DNA of 64,000 bases from Streptomyces sp. Q6. Its GTDB lineage: Bacteria; Actinomycetota; Actinomycetes; Streptomycetales; Streptomycetaceae. A program made the position numbers and the translations under genes. Position 1 is the stretch's first letter. Each line of letters begins with the position of its first letter. The notes beneath the pieces are model-generated. The model was not told where the DNA came from, did no database searches, and was given only the letters and a program-made list of their open reading frames with translations. This document shows, piece after piece, positions 15,504 through 23,618 of the stretch. Where the stretch lies: assembly GCF_036967205.1 (NCBI RefSeq), contig NZ_CP146022.1:6696001-6760000 (forward strand), written 5' to 3'.

Positions 15504-16925
15504 ATGAGCCGCACCCGCAGACGCCTGTCCGCCCTCCTCCTCGCCTTCGCCCTGGCACTGGCCGGAGTCCTCCTCACCGGTGCCACCGCCCAGGCCGCCC
15601 CGCAGACGATCGCCAACGGCACCCAGTTCACGACGAGTTCCGGCGAACCGCTCCACGCGCACGGCGGCGGCGTCATCAAGTCCGGCGCCTACTACTACTG
15701 GTTCGGCGAGCACCGCAACGCCGACAACACCTTCCGCTACGTCGACGCGTACCGCTCCACCGACCTGAAGACCTGGGAGTTCCGCAACCACGTCCTCAGC
15801 CAGTCCAGCGCCACCGAACTCGCCTCCGCCAACATCGAGCGCCCCAAGGTCATGTACAACGCGGCCACCGGGAAGTTCGTGATGTGGATGCACAAGGAAA
15901 ACGGCACCGACTACGGCGAGGCCCGCGCGGCCGTGGCCGTCTCCGACACCGTCGACGGGAACTACACGTACCAGGGCAGCTTCCGGCCGCTCGGCGCACA
16001 CATGTCCCGCGACATCACCGTGTTCACGGACACCGACGGCACCGGCTACATGGCCTCCGCCGCCAACGAGAACTACGACCTGCACATCTACCGGCTCACC
16101 GCCGACTACACCGGCATCGCGAGCCTCGTCGCCAACCCCTGGCCCGGCGGTCACCGCGAGGCCCCGGCCCTCTTCAAGCGCGGCGGCGTCTACTTCATGC
16201 TGACCTCGGGCGCCACCGGCTGGAGCCCCAACCAGCAGCAGTACGCCACCGCCACCTCCCTCGCCGGACCGTGGAGCGCGATGAAGAACATCGGCGACTC
16301 GACGGCCTACGGCTCCCAGACCGCGTACGTCCTGCCCGTCCAGGGGAGTTCCGGCACGTCGTACCTGTACATGGGGGACCGCTGGGGCAACTCCTTCGGC
16401 GCCACGGTCAACGACTCCCGGTACGTGTGGCTGCCGCTGACCTTCACCAACGCCACGACCATGAGCATGAGTTGGACCCCGGAGGTCACCGTCGACACCG
16501 CGGCGGGCACCGTCACCGGCGCGAGCGCCACGTACGAGACCCTCACCGCCCGGCACAGCTCCAAGTGCCTCGACATCCCGAACCAGTCGCTGCTCGCCGG
16601 TGTCGCCGCCGCCCAGTACACCTGCAACGGCGGCACCAACCAGAAGTTCTGGTTCAAGAACCTCGGCGGCGGCTACGCGGCGCTCGTCGGCCGGGGCAGC
16701 TCCCTGTGTCTGACGGAGAACGCCACGAACGTGACCCAGGAGAACTGCACCGGCGCGACGAACCAGCAGTGGACCGCCACCACCTCCGGCGGCTACACGA
16801 CGATCGAGGCCCGCGCCACCGGCGAGTGCCTCGACGTGAACGGCGGCTCCACCGCCGACTCCGCCGCGATCATCACGTACACCTGTAGCGGAGCGACCAA
16901 CCAGCAGTGGAAACGCGGCAGTTGA
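15504..16925 (+). CDS. Secreted GH43 exo-beta-1,3-galactanase-like enzyme with C-terminal CBM13 (ricin B)
   Basis: A 473-residue protein, ATG 15504 behind CAGGAGCC. The Sec-type signal is RRRLSALLLAFALALAGVLL with cleavage after AQA. The catalytic part (residues 40-335) has LHAHGGGVIKSGAYYYWFGE, ANIERPKVMYN and MSRDITVFTDTDGTGYM, as in GH43_24 exo-galactanases that act on arabinogalactan. A linker leads to a ricin-type trefoil (about 350-473) with repeats ending QKFWF, QQWTA and QQWKR, which is a CBM13. It would trim beta-1,3-galactan. It lies 46 bp after the previous GH43 and belongs to the same operon. Confidence 0.87.
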   Translation: MSRTRRRLSALLLAFALALAGVLLTGATAQAAPQTIANGTQFTTSSGEPLHAHGGGVIKSGAYYYWFGEHRNADNTFRYVDAYRSTDLKTWEFRNHVLSQSSATELASANIERPKVMYNAATGKFVMWMHKENGTDYGEARAAVAVSDTVDGNYTYQGSFRPLGAHMSRDITVFTDTDGTGYMASAANENYDLHIYRLTADYTGIASLVANPWPGGHREAPALFKRGGVYFMLTSGATGWSPNQQQYATATSLAGPWSAMKNIGDSTAYGSQTAYVLPVQGSSGTSYLYMGDRWGNSFGATVNDSRYVWLPLTFTNATTMSMSWTPEVTVDTAAGTVTGASATYETLTARHSSKCLDIPNQSLLAGVAAAQYTCNGGTNQKFWFKNLGGGYAALVGRGSSLCLTENATNVTQENCTGATNQQWTATTSGGYTTIEARATGECLDVNGGSTADSAAIITYTCSGATNQQWKRGS

Positions 16926-16950
16926 GGTACGTGCCGAGGACTGCCGGGCG

Positions 16951-17131
16951 CTAGGGCCTGTCTCCCAGATCCCTCCTGCCCCGCGACGCCTGGCACGCGC
17001 TCTCGCCGCACCGGGCCCAAGGCCAAGTACATCCAGTACGAGGCCCTGCACCCGGCACGCCGAGAGCACGCACCAGACGCCGCAGGGCCCGCCCTTCGGG
17101 CGGACGGAGGGATCTGGGAGACAGGCCCTAG
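16951..17131. mobile_element. 181-bp MITE-like element with perfect 26-bp terminal inverted repeats
   Basis: Bases 16951-16976 and 17106-17131 are exact inverted copies (26 of 26) starting CTAGGGCCTGTCTCCC. The inside also folds back imperfectly (around 16981-17015 against 17045-17085), so the whole element can form one long hairpin. TA lies at both ends, as expected for IS630/Tc1-like target duplication. It is too small to encode a transposase. It sits between two convergent secreted-enzyme genes and may act as a bidirectional terminator. Confidence 0.75.
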
Positions 17132-18792
17132 GCGAGCAGATCGATCGCGTCGATCGACGTGCCCGCGCTGAGGTACGACGTCGTGCCCGAGCCGCTCGCC
17201 ACGTAGATCTTCAGCGTGTTGTACGTCCCGGCGTCCGTCTGCCAGGCGGACGCCGGGACGCTGTACGTGAACGTGTAGTTGTTGCCCCGGTACGAGCCGT
17301 TCGTCAGCGAGCGGGTGCTCGGCTGGGTGGGAGGTGAGGGGACCGCCGACGTGTAGGTGTCGTTGACGACGATCTGCGGGCGGCCGTTCGCGTACGCCGT
17401 CGTCACACCGATGCGGAGGGTGTGCGCCGTCGCCAGCTGCGCCGCCGTCAGCTTGAAGTAGACGGTGATCCCGCTGTTCACGTCCTTCCAGAGGTAGCAG
17501 GGGAAGCCGGACGTCTCGGTGCCGCTGCCGATGACGACGTTGCCGGTCCAGGAGGCGGCCCGGACGTCGGAGGGGTGGGCGTACGTCATCAGGTCGGCGT
17601 TCTTGAAGCCGGCGGGGGTACCGGTCCAGTCGTTGATGCGCCAGATCGCGGTGGCGTTGGAGGGGTCGTTCGAGGCCGGTACGGCCAGGGTGTTGAGGGT
17701 CGTCGTCCCGCCTGCCGTGACGGTCACCGACTGGGTGAGGACGGCGAGTTCCTCCTTGTAGACGGTCAGGGTGTACGTGCCCGGCAGGGCGCCGGTGAGC
17801 GAGAAGTAGCCGTCGGAGGCGCGGGCGGTGGTCCAGTACTGGGCGGCGGAGTTGGCGAGGCCCACGGTGTACGTGTACGCGGTGTCGCGGCCGGTGATGC
17901 CCACGCCCGCGACCCTGCCGCGCCCGGACGCGCCGACGTAGTTGGACAGGGGCAGGGAGTCGGCCCAGGAGGTGTCTGGCAGGGCGCCCGGGGCGCCACC
18001 GGCGGTGAGTTCGATGGCGTACGGGCCCTGGAGTCCGTACCTGCGGTCCTCGGTCTGGTTCTGGGCGTAGTGCAGGATCTCGTAGAGCCCGCCGCCGTCG
18101 GCGCTCTGGTGCCGCAGGAGCGAGCGGTAGAAGGGCCCGCCCGCGGCCTTCTCGTGGTTGGAGCGGACCATGTACAGGCCGACGCTCCCGGTGGTCCAGC
18201 CGATCGCGCTGTAGTCCTTGACCCGCAGCCTGGAGTAGTGCTTGGAGCGGGTCTGCCCGTCGGCCTTGGCGAAGACGTCGGACGCCTCGACGGTGGTGGG
18301 GGCGTACGTGTAGGAGTCCGGCTCGTCGTTGAGGAAGAGGCCGGCCTTGACGCGCAGGATGTACCGCGAGGAGGCGACGGAGTCGTCGGTGATCTGGGTC
18401 CACATGTAGACCCGGTTCTCGCCGCTGCGGGCCGCGTAGTAGTGGCGCAGCGTGCCGTACACGACGGTGATCAGGATGGTCGTGCCGGACTGGAGGATGC
18501 CGACGGTGGAGGTGCCCAGGCCGGACTCGATGTGGGAGTTCTTGCCGCCGTAGCCCTGGTACTCGGTGCCGTTGTAGACGAGCGAGGTCAGGTCTCCGTT
18601 GGTCTTGCTGACCTTGAAGACGAGGCTCGCCCCGGTGTCGACGACGTAGTTCGAGCCGTCGTCGGTGTAGCCGAACGTCGCCGCCGACGCGGTCGAGGAC
18701 AGCGGTCCCGCGAGCGCCGCCACGGCGGTGGTGGCCGCGGTGGTGGCGAGCAGGGAGCGTCGCTTGATGCCGGAGCGGGAGATTTCGGGCAT
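17128..18792 (-). CDS. Secreted rhamnogalacturonan lyase, PL4 type
   Basis: A 554-residue protein starting at ATG 18792 behind AGGAGGGC, with Tat-like signal KRRSLLATTAATTAVAAL. The N-terminal super-sandwich shows ASLVFKVSKTNGDLTSLVYNG, GLYMVRSNHEKAAGGPFYRSLL and LQGPYAIELT. A fibronectin-type/carboxypeptidase-like insert (YFSLTGALPGTYTLTVYKEEL, about 330-400) and a C-terminal jelly roll (IWRINDWTGTPAGF through TSIDAIDLLA) complete the three-domain RGL4 layout. It cleaves the rhamnose-galacturonate backbone by beta-elimination. The TAG stop lies within the terminal repeat of the neighbouring MITE. The gene is divergent from the acetylesterase. Confidence 0.9.
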   Translation of the reverse strand: MPEISRSGIKRRSLLATTAATTAVAALAGPLSSTASAATFGYTDDGSNYVVDTGASLVFKVSKTNGDLTSLVYNGTEYQGYGGKNSHIESGLGTSTVGILQSGTTILITVVYGTLRHYYAARSGENRVYMWTQITDDSVASSRYILRVKAGLFLNDEPDSYTYAPTTVEASDVFAKADGQTRSKHYSRLRVKDYSAIGWTTGSVGLYMVRSNHEKAAGGPFYRSLLRHQSADGGGLYEILHYAQNQTEDRRYGLQGPYAIELTAGGAPGALPDTSWADSLPLSNYVGASGRGRVAGVGITGRDTAYTYTVGLANSAAQYWTTARASDGYFSLTGALPGTYTLTVYKEELAVLTQSVTVTAGGTTTLNTLAVPASNDPSNATAIWRINDWTGTPAGFKNADLMTYAHPSDVRAASWTGNVVIGSGTETSGFPCYLWKDVNSGITVYFKLTAAQLATAHTLRIGVTTAYANGRPQIVVNDTYTSAVPSPPTQPSTRSLTNGSYRGNNYTFTYSVPASAWQTDAGTYNTLKIYVASGSGTTSYLSAGTSIDAIDLLA

Positions 18793-18953
18793 GCGGGTGC
18801 CCTCCTGGGGGTGGGTGAGTGGTGCGGGGACGAGAGATGTGCGTGGTGCGAGTGATTCGGCAGCGTGGCAGTCGAACGGCGTTCGCGAAAGCCCCCGCAA
18901 CAAAAGGGACTTGAGAAATTCATCGAAATCTTTGAATCGTTGCAAGAGGGCTA

Positions 18954-18965
18954 GAAAGCGCTTGC
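18954..18965. promoter_or_regulatory. LacI-type operator candidate between PL4 and acetylesterase genes
   Basis: GAAAGCGCTTGC contains the 8-bp palindrome AAGCGCTT, the core of many LacI/GalR-family operators. It lies 161 bp from the PL4 start and 81 bp from the acetylesterase start, so it could govern both. Confidence 0.4.
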
Positions 18966-19046
18966 CCCTTGGGCTAGGGTCCTGGGCCGTCGCCCGCTGC
19001 GGCGTCGCGCCGCCTGTGCACCGCACCCGCCGAAGGAGCCCCCATC

Positions 19047-20108
19047 GTGAGACGTGTCCTCGCTGTCGCCTGCGTCGCCGCAGCCGTCACCGCCGGTGTC
19101 CTCACCCCCGCCCACGCCGGATCCGCCGGCCGCGGACTCGACCACTGCACCGGAACCGCCCCGGTGACCTGCCACTTCGATGTGGCTCCCGGAAACTACG
19201 ACGTCCGCGTCGTGTTGGGCGGCGAGGCGGCCGGCAGCACCTCGGTCAGCGGCGAGACGCGGCGCGCACTGCTTGCGGAGACGGCGACGGCGGCGGGACA
19301 GACCGTCCACCGCTCGTTCACCGTCGACGTCCGCACCCCGGAAGGCGAGCCGACCGGCGCCGCCGGAACGGACGGGCTCGACCTCACCTTCGCCGGATCC
19401 GCACCCGAGCTTGCATCGATTCAGGTCAAGCCCGCGCGGCGTACCACCCCGCAGATCTTCCTCATCGGCGACTCGACCGTATGCGATCAGCCGGCCGACC
19501 CGTACACGGGCTGGGGGCAGGAACTCCCGCAGTTCCTCAAGCGCGGGGTGTCCGTCGCCAACTACGCTGATTCCGGCGAGAGTTCGGTGACGTACCTGGA
19601 CAACCCGGCGCTCTTCGCGACCGTCGAACCGCTGATCCGGCCCGGCGACCTCGCCCTCATCCAGCTCGCCCACAACGACAAGACGACCGACGGCGCGACC
19701 TACCGGGCCAACCTCAAGACGCTCGTCGACCGGGTGCGGGCGCGCGGCGGCCGCCCGGTCCTCGTCACGCCCATCGTGCGCCGCTGGTTCAACGCGGACG
19801 GCACCCTGAACAACGGCACCGCCCTCCTGGTGAACGGACTCGGCGTCGATCACCCCGCCGTCATCCGGGAGTTGGCCGCCACGGAGTCGGTCCCGCTGAT
19901 CGACCTCACCGCGCTGACGAAGGCGCGCGTGGAGGAACTCGGCGTCGAGGGCTCGAAGACGCTGTACCTGTACAACGAGAAGCGGGACAACACGCACACC
20001 TCGGTCCGCGGGGCCACCGAGTACGCGCGGTTCGTGCGGGACGCCCTGAAGGAACAGGGCCTGGTGCGCGCCGAGTCGGTGCGCGGCGCCCTCCCCTCAG
20101 GGAGCTGA
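19047..20108 (+). CDS. Secreted rhamnogalacturonan acetylesterase (CE12, SGNH fold)
   Basis: A 353-residue esterase with GTG start behind GAAGGAGCC and a Sec signal (RRVLAVACVAAAVTAGVL, cleavage near AHAG). Residues 35-130 form an extra N-terminal beta-domain common in bacterial CE12 enzymes. The catalytic domain starts QIFLIGDSTVCDQ with nucleophile Ser143, continues GWGQELPQFLKRGVSVANYADSGESS and LIQLAHNDKT, and closes with RDNTHTSVRGA, giving Asp314 and His317. It removes acetyl groups from galacturonate in rhamnogalacturonan-I, opening the backbone to the divergent PL4 lyase. Confidence 0.9.
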   Translation: MRRVLAVACVAAAVTAGVLTPAHAGSAGRGLDHCTGTAPVTCHFDVAPGNYDVRVVLGGEAAGSTSVSGETRRALLAETATAAGQTVHRSFTVDVRTPEGEPTGAAGTDGLDLTFAGSAPELASIQVKPARRTTPQIFLIGDSTVCDQPADPYTGWGQELPQFLKRGVSVANYADSGESSVTYLDNPALFATVEPLIRPGDLALIQLAHNDKTTDGATYRANLKTLVDRVRARGGRPVLVTPIVRRWFNADGTLNNGTALLVNGLGVDHPAVIRELAATESVPLIDLTALTKARVEELGVEGSKTLYLYNEKRDNTHTSVRGATEYARFVRDALKEQGLVRAESVRGALPSGS

Positions 20109-20128
20109 TCACTCCGTCCGGGACCTGA

Positions 20129-21103
20129 TCACCCGAGCTCGCCGTCAGGCGCGTCCGGGCCTCGGCCCGCACCCCAGGAACGGAGCTTCTCGGGGTTGCG
20201 GACCACCCAGATGTGCCTGATCAGGCCGTCGGCCGCGACGTCGAACGCGAACACGGTCACGGTGACACCGCTCTCCTGCGCCACCAGACCGGGCCGGCCG
20301 TTGACCGTCCGCTCCAGCAGCGTCATGGTGCCGAGCCGCAGCCGGGCGAGCTCGGCCCAGGCGCGCGCGATCCGTTCGCCGCCCTCGATGGGGTCGGCGA
20401 ACGTGACGGCGCGGCCGCCGCCGTCGGCGACCGCCCTGGCCCCGGGATCGAGCAGGCCGATCAGCGCCTCGATGTCCTTGGCCTCCCACGCCCGTTTGAA
20501 GTCCCGTACGACATCCGCGTGGTGCGGGACGGGCGGCACGGAGGGCCGCGCCTCCCGCACCCGCCGCCGGGCCGACGAGGCCGACTGCCGACAGGCCGCA
20601 GGGGTGCGGCCCACGACCTCGGCCACCTCGGCGAAGGAGTAGCGGAACACGTCGTGCAGGATGAACGCCACGCGCTCGGCCGGGGTCATCGCGTCGAGCA
20701 CGACCATCAGGGCCAGGTCGACCGACTCGTCCAGCGTGACCCGGTCGGCCGGGTCGGCCGCGGCACCGTCCGGCCGACCGCCGAGCCACTCCGCGCGGTC
20801 GGGCAGCGGCTCGGGGAGCCACTCACCGACGTACGTCTCACGGCGGGCCCGCGCGGAGCCGAGCACGTTCAGGCAGACGCGGCTGACGACCGTCGTCAGC
20901 CAGGCGCCGGGGGACTCGATGGCGTCCCGCCGCTCGCGCGACAGGGCGTACCAGCGGATGTACGTCTCCTGCACCGCGTCCTCGGCCTCGGCCAGGGAGC
21001 CGAGGAGCCGGTAGGCGATGTTGATCAGCCGGCGGCGCTCGCTCATGACCGCGTCGAGGCCCGGCTCCGGCCGGTCGTCCCCTGTCCCGTCCCGGGTGGT
21101 CAT
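20129..21103 (-). CDS. ECF RNA polymerase sigma factor, SigJ/ECF41 type with SnoaL-like C-terminus
   Basis: A 324-residue sigma factor, longer than ordinary ECF factors. Start is ATG 21103 behind AAGGAG. Region 2 is RLINIAYRLLGSLAEAEDAVQETYIRWY and region 4 is MTPAERVAFILHDVFRYSFAEVAEVVGRTPAACRQ. The last 110 residues are a SnoaL/NTF2-like extension (DFKRAWEAKDIEALIGLL) containing the DGGGR variant of the DGGGK motif known in ECF41 factors, where the tail tunes sigma activity without an anti-sigma factor. A 28-bp mirrored promoter pair in the gap with the LUD gene suggests autoregulation together with that gene. Confidence 0.92.
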   Translation of the reverse strand: MTTRDGTGDDRPEPGLDAVMSERRRLINIAYRLLGSLAEAEDAVQETYIRWYALSRERRDAIESPGAWLTTVVSRVCLNVLGSARARRETYVGEWLPEPLPDRAEWLGGRPDGAAADPADRVTLDESVDLALMVVLDAMTPAERVAFILHDVFRYSFAEVAEVVGRTPAACRQSASSARRRVREARPSVPPVPHHADVVRDFKRAWEAKDIEALIGLLDPGARAVADGGGRAVTFADPIEGGERIARAWAELARLRLGTMTLLERTVNGRPGLVAQESGVTVTVFAFDVAADGLIRHIWVVRNPEKLRSWGAGRGPDAPDGELG

Positions 21104-21144
21104 GATGCCGACAACTCCTTCGGTCGCGTCCGCCTTCACCCGTC

Positions 21145-21210
21145 CGACAGCACAGGCCGCCCGAATGTCAGGCGGACCCCGGCCTGACATTCTCGCGGGC
21201 TGTCCTGTCG
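21145..21210. promoter_or_regulatory. Mirrored divergent ECF-type promoters between the sigma factor and LUD genes
   Basis: Plus-strand bases 21183-21210 and minus-strand bases 21172-21145 are identical at 24 of 28 positions. Each contains TGACA, 16 bp, then TGTCG. The copies face away from each other toward the two start codons. This reads as one promoter type used twice, probably by the ECF factor itself. Confidence 0.65.
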
Positions 21211-21265
21211 AGGTGCTGAGACGCGAGGAACGCGTCGTCCAGCGCACAGGAAGCCGAGGGACACC

Positions 21266-21988
21266 ATGACCACACCCGCACCCGCACCCGCACCCGCCCC
21301 CACCCCCACTGCCACCCCCACGCCCACCGGCACAGCCACGGACGCCGTCGCCACGCCCGCGCGCGTCGCGGCCTCCGGCACCGCCTTCGCCGTCCCGGCG
21401 ACCGCCGACCGTCTGGAGCGGGCGGCCGCCGCGCTCACCGCACACGGGTTCACCGTGGAGATCGTCGACGACGTCGCCGCCGCGCGGGCCCGTGTCGCGG
21501 AGCTGATTCCGGCAGGCGCCTCGGTGTTCACCGGGGCCAGCGAGACGCTCCGCCTGTCCGGCATCGAGGACGACATCAACACCGGCGGCCGGTACGACGC
21601 CGTCAAGCCGCGCCTCCTCGCCATGGACCGGGCCACCCAGGGCGACGAGATACGGCGGCTGAGCGCCACGCCCGACGTCGTCGTGGCCAGCGCGCACGCG
21701 GTCACCGAGACCGGCTCCCTCGTGATCGCCTCCGGCAGCGGAAGCCAACTGCCCAGCGCCGCGGGCGGGGCCGCTCGCGCCCTCTGGGTCGTCGGGGCGC
21801 AGAAGATCGTGCCCGACCTCGACACCGCGCTGCGCCGGGTCGAGGCCCACTGCCTCCCGCTGGAGAACGAGCGCGCCCAGCGGGTCTACGGGATGCCGAG
21901 CGCCGTGAACCGCCTGCTCGTCCTCAACGCGGAGTACGTCCCCGGGCGCGGCACCGTTGTGCTGCTGCGCGAGCCCATCGGGTTCTGA
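21266..21988 (+). CDS. LUD domain protein (LutC/YkgG-like)
   Basis: A 240-residue protein with ATG start behind GAGGGAC. The first 30 residues are an Ala-Pro-Thr run encoded by CACCCG-type repeats and probably disordered. The rest is an LUD fold: VFTGASETLRLSGIEDDIN, DVVVASAHAVTETGSLVIASGSGSQLP and VVGAQKIVPDLDTALRR. LutC is part of the lactate utilisation complex with LutA and LutB, but no iron-sulfur partner is present here. Stand-alone members are of unknown function. Promoter symmetry with the ECF gene suggests a stress-regulated role. Confidence 0.82.
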   Translation: MTTPAPAPAPAPTPTATPTPTGTATDAVATPARVAASGTAFAVPATADRLERAAAALTAHGFTVEIVDDVAAARARVAELIPAGASVFTGASETLRLSGIEDDINTGGRYDAVKPRLLAMDRATQGDEIRRLSATPDVVVASAHAVTETGSLVIASGSGSQLPSAAGGAARALWVVGAQKIVPDLDTALRRVEAHCLPLENERAQRVYGMPSAVNRLLVLNAEYVPGRGTVVLLREPIGF

Positions 21989-21992
21989 GGGC

Positions 21993-22022
21993 CGGCCGGT
22001 GGCCCCCGCCGGTCACCGGCCG
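21993..22022. terminator. Bidirectional hairpin between LUD and methyltransferase genes
   Basis: Arms 21993-22001 and 22014-22022 pair over 9 bp with a 12-nt loop, 4 bp after the LUD stop and in front of the converging methyltransferase stop. Confidence 0.5.
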
Positions 22023-22054
22023 CCCGCACAGGCCGTCAGGCGCGCCCCGCGCGC

Positions 22055-22969
22055 TCACGGCTTCAGCGCGACGGCCCCGTAGATGTTGATGTCCTCGGCC
22101 CGTACGTCGCCGATGCCGCGCCGTGCCGCCTGCTCCAGGGGGTCAAGGCCGGACAGGTCCGCGTCCGGGTCGACGGCCGGCAGGTCCCAGGTGCCGTCCG
22201 GGCGCCACTCGTGGACCGGGACGATGCCGGGCTCGACGGGCTCCAGGCCGTTGTCGGTGAAGAAGCGCAGGAACTCGTCGCGCGAGCGCAGGGTGAACGG
22301 CAGGCCCGTCGCCTTCAGGCCCGGCAGGATCTTCTCCGGATTGAGGTCGGCCGTCAGGTGGCTCAGGAAGACGGCGCTCCCCGACGGCAGCGCGTCCACC
22401 AGCGTCGCCACGATCTCGTACGCCGCCGGGGCCTCCACGAAGTGCAGGATCGCGGCCAGGCCGAGCCCCACCGGACGGTCCAGGTCCAGCGTCGCGCGGG
22501 CGCCCGCCAGGATCGCCTCGGGGTCGCGCAGATCGGCGTCGAGATAGTCGGTGCTGCCCTCGGGCCCGCCGGACAGCAGCGCCCGCGCGTGCGCGAGGAC
22601 GACCGGGTCGTGGTCGACGTACACCACGCGCGTCGCGGGGGCGATGGCCTGGGCTATCTCGTGGACGTTCGGCTGCGTCGGCAGGCCGGTGCCGATGTCG
22701 AGGAACTGGCGCAGGCCCGCCTCGCGGGTCAGGTGCGCCACCGCCCGCCGCATGAAGTCCCGGTTGTGCCGCACGTCCAGGTAGCCGCGCGGGTTGCGGC
22801 CGAGCGCGTGCGTGGCGGCGTCCCGGTCGATCGCGTAGTGGTTCTTGCCGCCGAGCAGCGCGTCGTAGACCCGGGCGGGGTGCGGCCGCGAGGTGTCGAT
22901 GCGGGCGCGCAGCCGCTCCGCGTCCTCGGCGGCGGTGCTGGTGGGGGCGGACGGGGCGGAGTCGGCCAT
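22055..22969 (-). CDS. SAM-dependent methyltransferase, PF04672 (DUF574) family
   Basis: A 304-residue protein with the hallmarks of the large actinobacterial PF04672 family: RIDTSRPHPARVYDALLGGKNHYAIDRDAA near the N-terminus, then the SAM site FLDIGTGLPTQPNVHEIAQ, VVYVDHDPVVLAHARALL, LAAILHFV and VFLSHLTAD. These proteins are abundant in Streptomyces and their substrates are mostly unknown. The start is ATG 22969 with a CAGGA site. Nothing in the surroundings indicates a pathway. Confidence 0.92.
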   Translation of the reverse strand: MADSAPSAPTSTAAEDAERLRARIDTSRPHPARVYDALLGGKNHYAIDRDAATHALGRNPRGYLDVRHNRDFMRRAVAHLTREAGLRQFLDIGTGLPTQPNVHEIAQAIAPATRVVYVDHDPVVLAHARALLSGGPEGSTDYLDADLRDPEAILAGARATLDLDRPVGLGLAAILHFVEAPAAYEIVATLVDALPSGSAVFLSHLTADLNPEKILPGLKATGLPFTLRSRDEFLRFFTDNGLEPVEPGIVPVHEWRPDGTWDLPAVDPDADLSGLDPLEQAARRGIGDVRAEDINIYGAVALKP

Positions 22970-23149
22970 CGGGCATCCTGTCGCGTCGGCGGGTCACGAG
23001 TGTCGGGCGCGTGTGCTGTACGTGTGCGGGGCACGTGAGGGTCGTGCGAGGCTCACGGTAACGCCTTGACCTGTGCCTCGAACTCCCGGTGTCCGAAAGC
23101 ACGTTGGGATCGGATGCCGTCTCACGCGCCACGCGCTACCGTGGGACAC

Positions 23150-23575
23150 GTGGACATGTCCTCGGAGATCCGGCTGGCCGCTGCCGTCGTCGTGCACGGC
23201 GGGCGCGTTCTGCTGGTCAGGCGCAGTGAGACCGAGCGGTTCCTGCCCGGCGTGTGGGGCGTGCCCTGCGGAAAGCTCGAACCGGGCGAGAGTCCCGGGG
23301 ACGGCGTGCTGCGGGAGCTGAAGGAGGAGACCGGTCTGCTCGGCCGCGTCGAGTGCCGGGTCGGCGAGTCCTCCTTCGTCAGCGACTACCGAGGCCGCGA
23401 GGTGAAGAACCGGCAGGACAACTTCCTGGTGCGGCCCGTCGGCGACCGACCCCACACGATCCTGCTGCCGCACCCGGACCAGGCCGCCGCGTGGCTGGCG
23501 CCGACGGACCTCGACTCCGTCGAGATCGACGCGTACAACCGGGACATCGTCGCCCAGGCGCTCCCGTTCCTCTGA
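23150..23575 (+). CDS. NUDIX hydrolase
   Basis: A 141-residue single-domain enzyme with a perfect Nudix box (GKLEPGESPGDGVLRELKEE followed by TGL, about residues 41-63) that binds the metal for pyrophosphate hydrolysis of an X-linked nucleoside diphosphate. GTG 23150 is chosen because a -10-like TACCGT (23137-23142) lies 7 bp ahead and no ribosome site is visible, which fits a leaderless mRNA; ATG 23156 is the alternative. The family is close to MutT-like and ADP-ribose pyrophosphatases, and the substrate cannot be told from sequence. It converges on the cupin-like gene. Confidence 0.88.
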   Translation: MDMSSEIRLAAAVVVHGGRVLLVRRSETERFLPGVWGVPCGKLEPGESPGDGVLRELKEETGLLGRVECRVGESSFVSDYRGREVKNRQDNFLVRPVGDRPHTILLPHPDQAAAWLAPTDLDSVEIDAYNRDIVAQALPFL

Positions 23576-23618
23576 GATCCGCCGCATCGCCCGCCTCTTT
23601 GACGTCCGCCGCCCGCCG

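Noticed and set aside
21271-21300. CACCCG repeat as a CRISPR or satellite
   Set aside because: It is a short in-frame Ala-Pro coding run of the LUD gene with no spacers.
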